Assembly: GCA_949285905.1 (NCBI GenBank) | Contig: CASDZV010000051.1 | Span: forward strand, 1 to 64,000 | Origin: an uncultured Spirochaetales bacterium | GTDB lineage: Bacteria > Spirochaetota > Spirochaetia > Sphaerochaetales > Sphaerochaetaceae | DNA: 64,000 nt | Direction of reading: 5' to 3' | Shown: positions 56,401-63,404 of the stretch, piece after piece | Layout of the letters: each line of letters opens with the position of its first letter | Numbering within the stretch: the first letter of the stretch is position 1 | Translations under genes and position numbers: made by a program | Notes under the pieces: generated by a model | Databases searched by the model: none | What the model saw: only the letters and a program-made list of their open reading frames with translations | Told to the model about the DNA's origin: nothing

Positions 56401-56716
56401 CGCGTCTGATTTCTACCGTGATTTCATTTCCGGGCATGAGTGCAGTACTGAGGTCCGTTTTTACTACCCGTCAGATAACTCAGTTCTGGAAGGTTTTGTG
56501 GATCTTCTTGTCTTTGGCGATGAGTATAACCTTGTTGTTGATTACAAAACAGACAGGGTAATGAACGAGAGCGTGCACATGGGGCAGATTACAGCATATG
56601 CTTCAGCTATGGAGGATCTATATAAAAAGAAATGCTTCTCCGTCCTTCTCTATGTAAGAGGCTGGAGGAGAAGCACTGTCGTAGACAGGGACGGAAATGC
56701 TGTCAGAGTGATTTGA
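53450..56716 (+). CDS. addA: AddA/RexA-like helicase-nuclease
   Basis: UvrD-superfamily helicase with C-terminal nuclease, 1088 residues; with AddB it unwinds and trims DNA ends for RecA loading. Walker A is A-G-A-G-S-G-K-T-T; motif II V-D-E-F-Q-D-N-N; motif III G-D-D-K-Q-S-I-Y-Y-F-R-G; motif V T-V-H-R-S-K-G-L-Q-F; and the PD-(D/E)XK nuclease ends in G-F-V-D-L-L-V and V-V-D-Y-K-T-D-R. ATG 53450 overlaps the addB stop and has AAGGAGG 11 bases upstream; an in-frame ATG at 53426 would precede that ribosome-binding site. The 3' end overlaps the convergent aminotransferase gene by 14 bp. Confidence 0.93.
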   Translation: MTFPELLEKTGRSVSPEQLDAILSDTSTIVSAGAGSGKTTVLSLRFVRLVLDGKAHSDEILTLTFTRKAAAEMYERIYRLLSLAAENDERIAEELRLHFPKARISTMDSFWGEIARTDSMRFGVTRDFLALDTDEGDAEDLVRAVYESLQGREELEEGFMILSALYKSEEILSFFLRIASEKTDILTSFDAKRNTEAYNALIALFQERYKGQRAAYVFSSLAALDKENPGNGQHEEIQKALDVYRTGDYSSLPAFNLNKLRKAADSDIRSFIKDEDCKGYFDTLRALDALEKTASDAEPVSRVVEAFIREIQMKKRAEGKLSYRDTETLCREILISNEDVRSYYKRRFRYIMVDEFQDNNSRQRDLLYLLSEKEGLHSPSVPPLSSIDPDKLFFVGDDKQSIYYFRGADVSVFRSLREDIKALGGNILSLSANYRSEPDLISCFNTVFASVFSRSMSREEEEKEKLLSSFTGERIASFYADSEPIQAREATDGVKPQMALYTIPADNTGEGLAPTEDSEAIFIARKILEIVNGDEYLVAAGSKSFRRPVFGDIAILLRTTAPQMPVERAFRLFGIPYTVQESTSAMLEGVGSDIYAFLQLLVYPEDRMSYMAILRSPFARISDEGLLFLEQDNAPAFDSDPSFSLESDRIAYAALKDLYAELRGLVGRRRISEILTRLFYESGYSTYLHSEPFLEPYAEHFSYIWAAAERFDANGKPLPLFLDYLRPLVGEAKKLRNASVQHLETDGVQIMTVHRSKGLQFPIVFLSDADHGSSGQAMRDKLIAFEGKNPLIIPSLVEKAVPDLILREKGEYTQRREEAELRRLLYVATTRAIDHLIITAHLRKRRTGTSLLDILREGWEEGEDEIEAAAEKDLYRYSDSEAGTLWYSQPVSSLPSYSHKRFGVKDASKAESSDFSSGEKLPSLPSDSVISAHGMQDVFGTMVHQRLEEAVSGKASALVFPQGLTEGEKNEILRALDEIAQGFAASDFYRDFISGHECSTEVRFYYPSDNSVLEGFVDLLVFGDEYNLVVDYKTDRVMNESVHMGQITAYASAMEDLYKKKCFSVLLYVRGWRRSTVVDRDGNAVRVI

Positions 56717-57920
56717 CAGCTCTTACCATACGTTCAAGGGCTTTCATTACCCTGTTTCTTGATGTGCCGTAATTGAAGCGTACAAAGTTCTGCCATGCAT
56801 CTCCGAACCATGTGCCGTCATTCATGGCAACACCTGCGGCAACGCCGAAGAAACGTGAGAGAATGCCTCCGCCTTCACCTCCCTTGTATCTGTCAGGGTG
56901 GCTCAGGACTTCTGTCTCAATTCTCTGGTAATACTCACCGCAATCGATGAATGTGACAAATGAGGCATCGCCGTTGGCCATTTTCAGTCCAGGACAGTTT
57001 GCTTCAAGATATTTTCTCATCTCGCTTGCAGTCTCGCCAAGATAGCGGCACAGTGCCTTGTTATACTCTCCGCCTTTTGAGTATGCCGCATATGCAAGTT
57101 CCCCTATGGAAAGGCCTGGTTCATCAAGCCAGAGAGCGCTCTCCGCTTCTCTGAACTTCTCTTCCATGCTGTTATCTGAGAAGACAGCGAACGCACAATG
57201 CTCGCCTGCGATGTTGAATGTCTTCGAAGGTGCGAAAAGTGTGATGCATTTAGCGCCGACACGCTCATTTGCAAGTCCTGCCGGGATGTGTTTTGCATTC
57301 GGATGAACGAGGTCTGAGTGAATCTCATCCGAGATGACGGGGATATCCCTCTTTTTGGCAGTTTCCATCACGAATCTGAGCTCTTCTTCTGTGAAGACGA
57401 TTCCCGTCGGGTTCTGCGGCGAGCAGAAGATGATTGCGTCTGCCTGCTCTGCCTCCGATGCGAAACGTTCCCTGTCGAGATGGAAAAGTCCGCTATCATA
57501 ACTGAGATTGTGCTCAATAAGCACTCTTTTGTTGCGTGCAGTGATTTCCCTGAATGGTCTGTACATCGGGGAGCAGACAAGAATCTTATCTCCTTCCTTT
57601 GTGAAAAGATTCATCGACAGAGATAGTGCGTGAAGCAATCCCTGTGCGAAGATTATCTTCTCCTCAGGAACAATCCAGCTGTGCTTTGCTCTCAGCCAGT
57701 GTGAGACAGCCAAAGCATCTTTCGGGAATGATGGATAGCCATAGATACCAAGGCCGGCAAGCACTTTGCCAGCTTCCTGTATATGTGGTTCGGGATAGAA
57801 ATCCATATCCGCAACCCAGAATGGCTCTGCTTCAGGATTTGCCGAGATGTTCTCAATAGCGTCTCTGTTCCATTTGATACTGTTTGTATTGCGGCGGTCC
57901 GCAGAGATGTCAAAATTCAT
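56703..57920 (-). CDS. PatB/MalY-type PLP aminotransferase (cystathionine beta-lyase-like)
   Basis: Fold-type I pyridoxal-phosphate enzyme of 405 residues. The N-terminal D-R-R-N-T-N-S-I-K-W-N segment and W-V-A-D-M-D-F are hallmarks of the MalY/PatB branch. S-D-E-I-H-S-D-L and the PLP lysine in P-S-K-T-F-N-I-A-G follow. Members are C-S lyases (cystathionine beta-lyase) or aminotransferases. It is last in the aroA-ltaE-EFR1-patB series, overlapping its upstream neighbour by ATGA. Its link to chorismate or threonine metabolism is not obvious. Confidence 0.92.
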   Translation of the reverse strand: MNFDISADRRNTNSIKWNRDAIENISANPEAEPFWVADMDFYPEPHIQEAGKVLAGLGIYGYPSFPKDALAVSHWLRAKHSWIVPEEKIIFAQGLLHALSLSMNLFTKEGDKILVCSPMYRPFREITARNKRVLIEHNLSYDSGLFHLDRERFASEAEQADAIIFCSPQNPTGIVFTEEELRFVMETAKKRDIPVISDEIHSDLVHPNAKHIPAGLANERVGAKCITLFAPSKTFNIAGEHCAFAVFSDNSMEEKFREAESALWLDEPGLSIGELAYAAYSKGGEYNKALCRYLGETASEMRKYLEANCPGLKMANGDASFVTFIDCGEYYQRIETEVLSHPDRYKGGEGGGILSRFFGVAAGVAMNDGTWFGDAWQNFVRFNYGTSRNRVMKALERMVRAVKSL

Positions 57921-58702
57921 AGTTCCTCCACCTTGCGCCCCGGCCTTATAAGCTCTTTTACAGGTACAAGCCCTTTGTACTGGCCGGACGCACCTTTATA
58001 ATCTATAGCATTCTCCGGGCATCTGTGGTAGCAGGCGAAACAGGATATGCACCGCTCGCCGAATACAGCTTTCATGTCATTCAGAGCAATATTCCCCATC
58101 GGACAGATTGAGGCACATGTCCCGCATCCTTTGCAGTGGCCATTGATGCTGAGTTTGCTGTTCTTCCCCGGTTTCATGCCAGAAGAGGAGAGTGCTCTGA
58201 TAAGCCTCCAGCCAGGACCACGGTGAGGTATGTGCAATGCTTCTTCCTCGATGTCTTTGATCACACTCTGGAGTTTTTCCTCGATCGCTTCAGCTGCCTT
58301 TTTTGTCTCTGCTTCTGTCACAGCTGTCTTTTTCAGCGGAAGATATGCATCCGGCAGCTTGAAGGATGCTCCGTATGAAAGGGCGATGCCTGCATCTGCA
58401 AGAGAAGCGGAGAGGTCGTGAAGCGTGAAAAGCGGAAAGGCTCCGCATGTGGCTATACCGAACACATAACCGAGAGCTGAATTGTCTCTCCCTGCAAGGC
58501 ATTTCCTGATGAACTCTCTCACAGGATATGGCAGTCCCCAGCAGTAGACAGGGAACACAATACCAAGCCTGTCTGTATTGTCAGGGAGGGTGTATGAACC
58601 TGTCAGGAACTCATCTATGAAATGAATCTCTGCATCTGGGATGTGTTTTGCAATGTAAAGACTGTTACCTGTTCCTGTATGTACTGCTATGACTGTTTTC
58701 AT
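57917..58702 (-). CDS. EFR1-family ferredoxin (flavodoxin-like plus 2x[4Fe-4S])
   Basis: A 261-residue electron-transfer protein. The N-terminal ~150 residues are flavodoxin-like (H-T-G-T-G-N-S-L-Y at the FMN phosphate loop), and the C-terminal ~80 residues hold two clusters: C-K-G-C-G-T-C-A-S-I-C-P and C-I-S-C-F-A-C-Y-H-R-C-P. This flavodoxin-ferredoxin fusion is common in anaerobes, and its partner reactions are mostly undefined. It overlaps ltaE and the patB-like gene by 4 bp each. Confidence 0.9.
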   Translation of the reverse strand: MKTVIAVHTGTGNSLYIAKHIPDAEIHFIDEFLTGSYTLPDNTDRLGIVFPVYCWGLPYPVREFIRKCLAGRDNSALGYVFGIATCGAFPLFTLHDLSASLADAGIALSYGASFKLPDAYLPLKKTAVTEAETKKAAEAIEEKLQSVIKDIEEEALHIPHRGPGWRLIRALSSSGMKPGKNSKLSINGHCKGCGTCASICPMGNIALNDMKAVFGERCISCFACYHRCPENAIDYKGASGQYKGLVPVKELIRPGRKVEEL

Positions 58703-59712
58703 GCCAAAAATTCCCTTGTGTCCATTTCCTCTATGATTTTCACTGTCTCTTCTGTGTCTTCATCTGTCACATTCAGCGATGTGACAATGCGCCCCATGCC
58801 TCCGTCTTCGAGGAAAAGCACACCTTTTTCCCTGAAGGCCCTGATAATTCCAGCCATAGGATACTCCGATGTGAAGAATATCATATTCGTCTCAGAGATC
58901 CTGACATCTGCCCAGCCTGTTTTCCTGAGCGCTTCCGAGATAGCCATCCTGTGCTCATGATCCTCTTTCAGTCTTTCGATATTGTGCTCAAGCGCATATA
59001 TCCCAGCTGCTGCGAGAATACCGATCTGGCGCATGCCTCCTCCGAGGAGTTTCCTTATTCTCTTTGCCTCTCTGATGAACTCGTGTGTTGATGAGAGCAC
59101 TGAGAATGCAGGGCATCCCAGCCCTTTTGACAGGCAGAACGTTATATCATCAGCAGTCTCTGCATATGTGCTGACAGGAATTCCAGTCTCAACAGAGGCA
59201 TTGAATATCCTGGCTCCATCCATATGTACCCATAAATTGTGTCTTTCAGCGACATCTTTGATAGCTCTGAGATTCTCGATGGGGTAGATAAGACCAGATG
59301 TCGTGTTCTCTGTTTCTATCATTGCAGTCTCTGACATGTCATACGCATAGCCATGTACGTGTTTTTCCACATCTGCGCTATTAAGGATGCCTTTGTCTGA
59401 TGGTACAAGGACCGGAAGGGTTCCAGACAGCGAGGCAACCGCTCCTATTTCATGACGCACTATATGCGACTCTGGGGCACAGAGGACTTCCTTTCCCCTC
59501 CCTCCTTTGATCATCAGAGGAATGAGATTGCCCATGCATCCAGAGGAGACAATCAGGGACTCTTCCTTGCCTGTGATCTCCTCGGCCATTCTCTCCAGAC
59601 GGTTTGCCGTCGGATCCTCTCCATAGACATCATCGCCAGTCTCGGCGCTGTACATCGCCTTCCTCATTGCCTCTGTCGGCTGCGTGAATGTATCTGAACG
59701 GAAATCTTTCAT
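58699..59712 (-). CDS. ltaE: low-specificity L-threonine aldolase
   Basis: PLP enzyme of 337 residues that splits threonine or allo-threonine into glycine and acetaldehyde. F-R-S-D-T-F-T-Q-P-T at the N-terminus, the G-D-D-V-Y-G-E-D-P-T segment, and the PLP lysine in C-L-S-K-G-L-G-C-P are family landmarks. The ATG is one base after the aroA stop, with AGGAGG inside the aroA end, so translation is coupled. It overlaps EFR1 by ATGA. Confidence 0.93.
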   Translation of the reverse strand: MKDFRSDTFTQPTEAMRKAMYSAETGDDVYGEDPTANRLERMAEEITGKEESLIVSSGCMGNLIPLMIKGGRGKEVLCAPESHIVRHEIGAVASLSGTLPVLVPSDKGILNSADVEKHVHGYAYDMSETAMIETENTTSGLIYPIENLRAIKDVAERHNLWVHMDGARIFNASVETGIPVSTYAETADDITFCLSKGLGCPAFSVLSSTHEFIREAKRIRKLLGGGMRQIGILAAAGIYALEHNIERLKEDHEHRMAISEALRKTGWADVRISETNMIFFTSEYPMAGIIRAFREKGVLFLEDGGMGRIVTSLNVTDEDTEETVKIIEEMDTREFLA

Positions 59713-59713
59713 A

Positions 59714-60970
59714 CTACCTCCTGATGGTTTCCAGAAGATTGAAGAATGCCGGGAATGTCACAGCAGCGGCCCTCTCATCATCGATTGTCACAGTGCTGTC
59801 TGCAGCAGCTGAAGCGACAGCGAGTGACATGATGATTCTGTGATCGCCGTATCCCTTGCACGATGCACCATGGATTCTGCCATTGCCATGAATGATTATC
59901 CCATCTTCCTCTTCTTCTGCGCTCACACCCATAAGGGTGAGATTTTCATGCATGCATCTGATCCTGTCTGTTTCCTTGATACGAGCCTGCGGAACATTCA
60001 TGAGATGCGTATCTCCATCTGCTGCCGCTGCAGCGATTGTCAGCACTGGAAGTGTGTCTGGGATGGCATTGAGGTCGAATTCCCCTCCCTTGAGCTTCTC
60101 AGGTCCCTTCACTGTCACTGCATTTCCATGCCATGTTACAGTGCATCCCATCGCTTCCAGGATGGAAAGGATTGCTTTGTCACCCTGTGGGTCTTTTCTG
60201 TCCAGTCCTTCCACAGTGACTTCTGTCCCTGACACGGCTGCCGCTGCAAAGAAGAACGATGCTGAGGAGAAATCTCCGTTGATGTATTCATCAAATGGCT
60301 TATAGCTCTGGCCACCTTCAATCTCAGAGTGAAGATAGTCATCTGAAATCGAGTATCTTATGCCCTGCCTGTCGAGCCAGCCGAGCGTGAGCGATACATA
60401 TGGTTTCTCATAAAGCAGCGGGCAGTCGATGACAGTCTTGCCTGCCGCGAGAGGTGAGGCAAGAAGCAGTCCAGAAAGATACTGGCTTGTCCTGCATTCA
60501 ATTGATACATGCCCGCCCTTGAGCGGTCCTATTACGCGAACAGGTGGTTTGCCTTTATCATCTGCAGCTTCTGCGCCCAGCGTCCTGAGTGCTTCTGTAA
60601 GCGGTGCAGTCGGTCTTCTTCTCAGCTGTTCATCTCCTGTGATGGTTACAGGGACTGAAAGCGAGGCAGCCATTGGCAGAAGAAGATACGTTGTCGTCCC
60701 GCTGTTGCCGGCATCTATGAAGACTTCTTCTTTTCTGCTGAAGCCATCTGATGTGACATATGCTATGTCGTTCTCTTCATCTATCTCAACATTTGCTCCC
60801 ATCGCTTTTACAGCCTCGATGCATGAGAGCGTGTCTGAGGAGATGAGGGGATGGCGGATAGTTGATGTTCCTTTTGCGGCAGATGCGATCAGGAATGCCC
60901 TGATAGTCTGGCTTTTAGAGGCAGGAACTTTCACAGTACCCTGCATCTTTTTCGGTTGTAGGGAAAGCAT
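59714..60970 (-). CDS. aroA: 5-enolpyruvylshikimate-3-phosphate synthase
   Basis: Shikimate-pathway enzyme of 418 residues joining phosphoenolpyruvate and shikimate 3-phosphate. The N-terminal P-A-S-K-S-Q-T-I-R-A carries the S3P-binding lysine/serine pair. G-N-S-G-T-T at about residue 91 and R-I-K-E-T-D-R-I near residue 333 are the other signatures. No other aro genes are in the window. TATAAT ends seven bases before the ATG and there is no Shine-Dalgarno sequence, so it has its own leaderless promoter although the SprT-like gene ends only 27 bp upstream on the same strand. It heads the aroA-ltaE-EFR1-patB unit. Confidence 0.95.
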   Translation of the reverse strand: MLSLQPKKMQGTVKVPASKSQTIRAFLIASAAKGTSTIRHPLISSDTLSCIEAVKAMGANVEIDEENDIAYVTSDGFSRKEEVFIDAGNSGTTTYLLLPMAASLSVPVTITGDEQLRRRPTAPLTEALRTLGAEAADDKGKPPVRVIGPLKGGHVSIECRTSQYLSGLLLASPLAAGKTVIDCPLLYEKPYVSLTLGWLDRQGIRYSISDDYLHSEIEGGQSYKPFDEYINGDFSSASFFFAAAAVSGTEVTVEGLDRKDPQGDKAILSILEAMGCTVTWHGNAVTVKGPEKLKGGEFDLNAIPDTLPVLTIAAAAADGDTHLMNVPQARIKETDRIRCMHENLTLMGVSAEEEEDGIIIHGNGRIHGASCKGYGDHRIIMSLAVASAAADSTVTIDDERAAAVTFPAFFNLLETIRR

Positions 60971-60983
60971 AGCTGTGATTATA
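60971..60983 (-). promoter_or_regulatory. aroA -10, near-leaderless
   Basis: TATAAT (60983-60978 on the minus strand), seven bases, ATG at 60970. The -35 would fall within the end of the SprT-like gene and is weak. Confidence 0.6.
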
Positions 60984-60997
60984 TCAATTTCCTATTT

Positions 60998-62026
60998 TCA
61001 TTCCAGCTCTTTGCGGTCAAAAGATGAAGGGATGGCAAGGGAGGAGCCGAAGCCCTGTCCTTTTGTGTAGCTCTTCCAGTCCCCGCCGCGGGAGTACATG
61101 GCCCTGTGCGAGAGTTTGGTATCAGGGAAGACAATCTTCTTTGCCAGTGCCCTGTTCCTTCCCTGGATGACTATAATGGCATTATCTGACGCGTCATCAG
61201 ATGTTCTCTTCATAAGAGAGGAGAGCGCACCGCATAGAAAGCTGTCTTTTGTTACATGCTCTCCTGACCTTCTTAGCCGGGCTATCTCGCGCTCCGTGGC
61301 ATTCGTGAGGTAATCATAGAGGTAAATCGAGGCTTCTGTCTCTTCAAGGCTTCCGTACGCCACTGCTGTCTTACCCTCTTCAGTGCATGAAGTGACGACA
61401 TATACTCCGGTTACAGATGAGATATATCCGAGTAGTTTTCTGATTGAGAAAGGAAAACGTTTTGCCTGATACAGCGGAACCATGTAAATTCTTTCATCAT
61501 CATCTTTCTCCAGTGAGATTCCGCTCTTGGCCATCAGTTCTTTCGCTTTTCTTATCGCTTCAGACGCTTCGTTCTCGAACGGGGAAGAGGAGAGTGCCAG
61601 GAGTTTTCTGATTTTGTCTTTCTTCTCATTGCTGTCTGTCAGCGTGGTACGTACATGGCTCTTTTCGAAATCCGGATCAACTCCGAGGATACGGCAGCAG
61701 GTTCTGAACTGTGAGGAATGCCCGGAGAGCGTGCCATGCAGGTTGTAGTCGAGTGCATGTGCAAGTTCGTGCAGGAATATGTTCTGCACTGTAGTGCTGT
61801 CGCACTCGAGTGCGATTTTTTCGGAGATGACTATCAGCAGGGACTGAGAGGAGAAATACCCAAGCCGCTCTTCTTCGAGAGAGGGCGCGACAATAATGTT
61901 CCTGAAAAGCGGGGTATGTATAATCCCGGCCTCGGACAGTTCGTCCTCCTTTGCCTTCCCGAGAGCTTTCAGCAAGGCTTCTGTCCTGTCAGTTTTTAGA
62001 CTTCTGAGCCTGATTATCCGTTCCAC
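60998..62026 (-). CDS. SprT-like metalloprotease domain fused to DUF2786
   Basis: A 342-residue two-part protein. Residues ~1-135 resemble SprT/Spartan-like zinc proteases: the H-E-L-A-H motif, a second conserved histidine in S-G-H-S-S-Q-F and a short following helix. Residues ~140-180 match DUF2786 (I-R-K-L-L-A-L-S-S-S and A-K-E-L-M-A-K-S-G-I), followed by the ~150-residue partner domain seen with DUF2786. Eukaryotic Spartan cleaves DNA-protein crosslinks; the bacterial role is not known. The start is GTG; TTGCAA-17-AATGAT ends six bases before it, and no ATG exists until well inside the protein. Confidence 0.78.
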   Translation of the reverse strand: MERIIRLRSLKTDRTEALLKALGKAKEDELSEAGIIHTPLFRNIIVAPSLEEERLGYFSSQSLLIVISEKIALECDSTTVQNIFLHELAHALDYNLHGTLSGHSSQFRTCCRILGVDPDFEKSHVRTTLTDSNEKKDKIRKLLALSSSPFENEASEAIRKAKELMAKSGISLEKDDDERIYMVPLYQAKRFPFSIRKLLGYISSVTGVYVVTSCTEEGKTAVAYGSLEETEASIYLYDYLTNATEREIARLRRSGEHVTKDSFLCGALSSLMKRTSDDASDNAIIVIQGRNRALAKKIVFPDTKLSHRAMYSRGGDWKSYTKGQGFGSSLAIPSSFDRKELE

Positions 62027-62090
62027 GCTGTAATCATTGCTGAAAGACTCCTTGCTTGCAATAGCTGAGGCTATGGACTACGATGGCGCT
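62027..62090. promoter_or_regulatory. back-to-back leaderless promoters sharing one -35 (rimO / SprT-like)
   Basis: The self-complementary hexamer TTGCAA (62056-62061) is placed 17 bases from TACGAT (62079-62084) on the plus strand and 17 bases from AATGAT (62038-62033) on the minus strand. Each -10 is exactly six bases from a GTG start (62091 and 62026). There is no Shine-Dalgarno sequence for either start. Confidence 0.6.
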
Positions 62091-63404
62091 GTGAAGCGTA
62101 TATACATAGAGAGCCTTGGCTGTGCCAAGAACCAGGTTGATTCAGAGCTCCTGCTTACATATGCAATGGAGAATGGATACGAGAGAACTGAGGATGTGAC
62201 AGAAGCTGATGTCATTGTCGTCAATACATGCGGTTTCATTGAAAGTGCCAAGAAAGAGTCAGTGGATACGTTCTTTTCTCTCCATGATGCAAACCCTGAT
62301 GCGCGTATCATTCTTGCTGGCTGCCTTGCCCAGCGCTATGGGCATGATATGGATCTTGAAGAAGCTGATGCTATATTCGGCAACAGGGACCTGTCGCTCT
62401 TTCCAGATGTGCTGGAAGGGCGGGAGAAGCTGCTCATTCCAGAGTATCCAGATCCTGAGAGAGAGCGTGATGACAGAAAGGTTCTGCTGAATTATCCGGG
62501 ATCGGCATATCTGAAAATCAGTGAGGGTTGTAATCACAGATGCTCTTATTGCGCTATCCCTGTCATCCGCGGTTCTCTTCGGTCCCGCCCGATGGACAGA
62601 ATCATCGCAGAAGCGAAACGTCTGATTGCTTCCGGCATTTATGAAATAAATATTGTCGCACAGGATCTCGGTGCATATGGAACTGATGATGGAGAACCTT
62701 CGCGATTTGTTGAACTGATGGATAAACTTTCTTCCCTTGAGGGGGACTTTGTGCTGAGGATGCTTTATATACATCCGGACACATTCCCATCCGGGCTTAT
62801 TGAGCTCTGTCAGGAAAGAAAGAAGATCCTTCCATATTTCGATATCCCGTTCCAGCATGCTGACCCAGTTGTGCTGAAAGCGATGAAGAGGACGGGCAAT
62901 CCGGAGATTTATCTTGGATTAATCAATCGTATCAGGACAGCGCTTCCGGAGGCTGTCATCCGCACAACGCTGATGCTCGGCTTCCCGGGAGAGGACAGGA
63001 AAGCTTTTGACACTCTTCTTGATTTTGCAGAGAATGCTTCGTTCGACTGGATGGGCTCATTCCTTTATTCCCGCGAAGAGGATACCCCCGCTTATGATAT
63101 GCGTGGCGAGGAGGAGCATGAGAAGGCTCATGACAGGGCATCGCGCTGGCAGAAGGAACTTGAGAAGCTGCAGGAGCGTATCACGGCAGAGCGTCTTGAA
63201 CGCTTCGTCGGAAAGGAATACACAGCACTTATTGAAGAGAAAATCGAGGGAGAGGACCTCGCTATCGGAAGGATCTATGCAGAGGCCCCGGATGTTGATG
63301 GCCTGACTGTGATCATGGGGCGTGGTATGGAGCCTGGTGACAGAGTGAGGGTCGGTATTACCAGAACACGCGGTGTTGATCTTGAAGGAGTCCTGATTGA
63401 CTGA
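62091..63404 (+). CDS. rimO: ribosomal protein S12 methylthiotransferase
   Basis: Radical SAM enzyme of 437 residues that methylthiolates Asp88 of ribosomal protein S12. The N-terminal UPF0004 domain has I-E-S-L-G-C-A-K-N and V-V-N-T-C-G-F with cysteines for the auxiliary cluster. The radical SAM cluster is in C-N-H-R-C-S-Y-C, and a TRAM domain ends the protein. GTG 62091 is chosen because it gives the usual family start M-K-R-I-Y-I-E-S-L-G and lies six bases after a TTGCAA-17-TACGAT promoter. In-frame alternatives are ATG 62073 and TTG 62037, both inside or before the promoter. It overlaps the downstream helicase gene by 8 bp. Confidence 0.93.
   Translation: MKRIYIESLGCAKNQVDSELLLTYAMENGYERTEDVTEADVIVVNTCGFIESAKKESVDTFFSLHDANPDARIILAGCLAQRYGHDMDLEEADAIFGNRDLSLFPDVLEGREKLLIPEYPDPERERDDRKVLLNYPGSAYLKISEGCNHRCSYCAIPVIRGSLRSRPMDRIIAEAKRLIASGIYEINIVAQDLGAYGTDDGEPSRFVELMDKLSSLEGDFVLRMLYIHPDTFPSGLIELCQERKKILPYFDIPFQHADPVVLKAMKRTGNPEIYLGLINRIRTALPEAVIRTTLMLGFPGEDRKAFDTLLDFAENASFDWMGSFLYSREEDTPAYDMRGEEEHEKAHDRASRWQKELEKLQERITAERLERFVGKEYTALIEEKIEGEDLAIGRIYAEAPDVDGLTVIMGRGMEPGDRVRVGITRTRGVDLEGVLID

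Noticed and set aside
48969-56716. Idea of a defence island (NucA-type nuclease, CPBP protein, AddAB)
   Set aside because: AddAB is ordinary recombination machinery, the nuclease is predicted to be extracytoplasmic, and no accessory defence genes, repeats or integrase are present.
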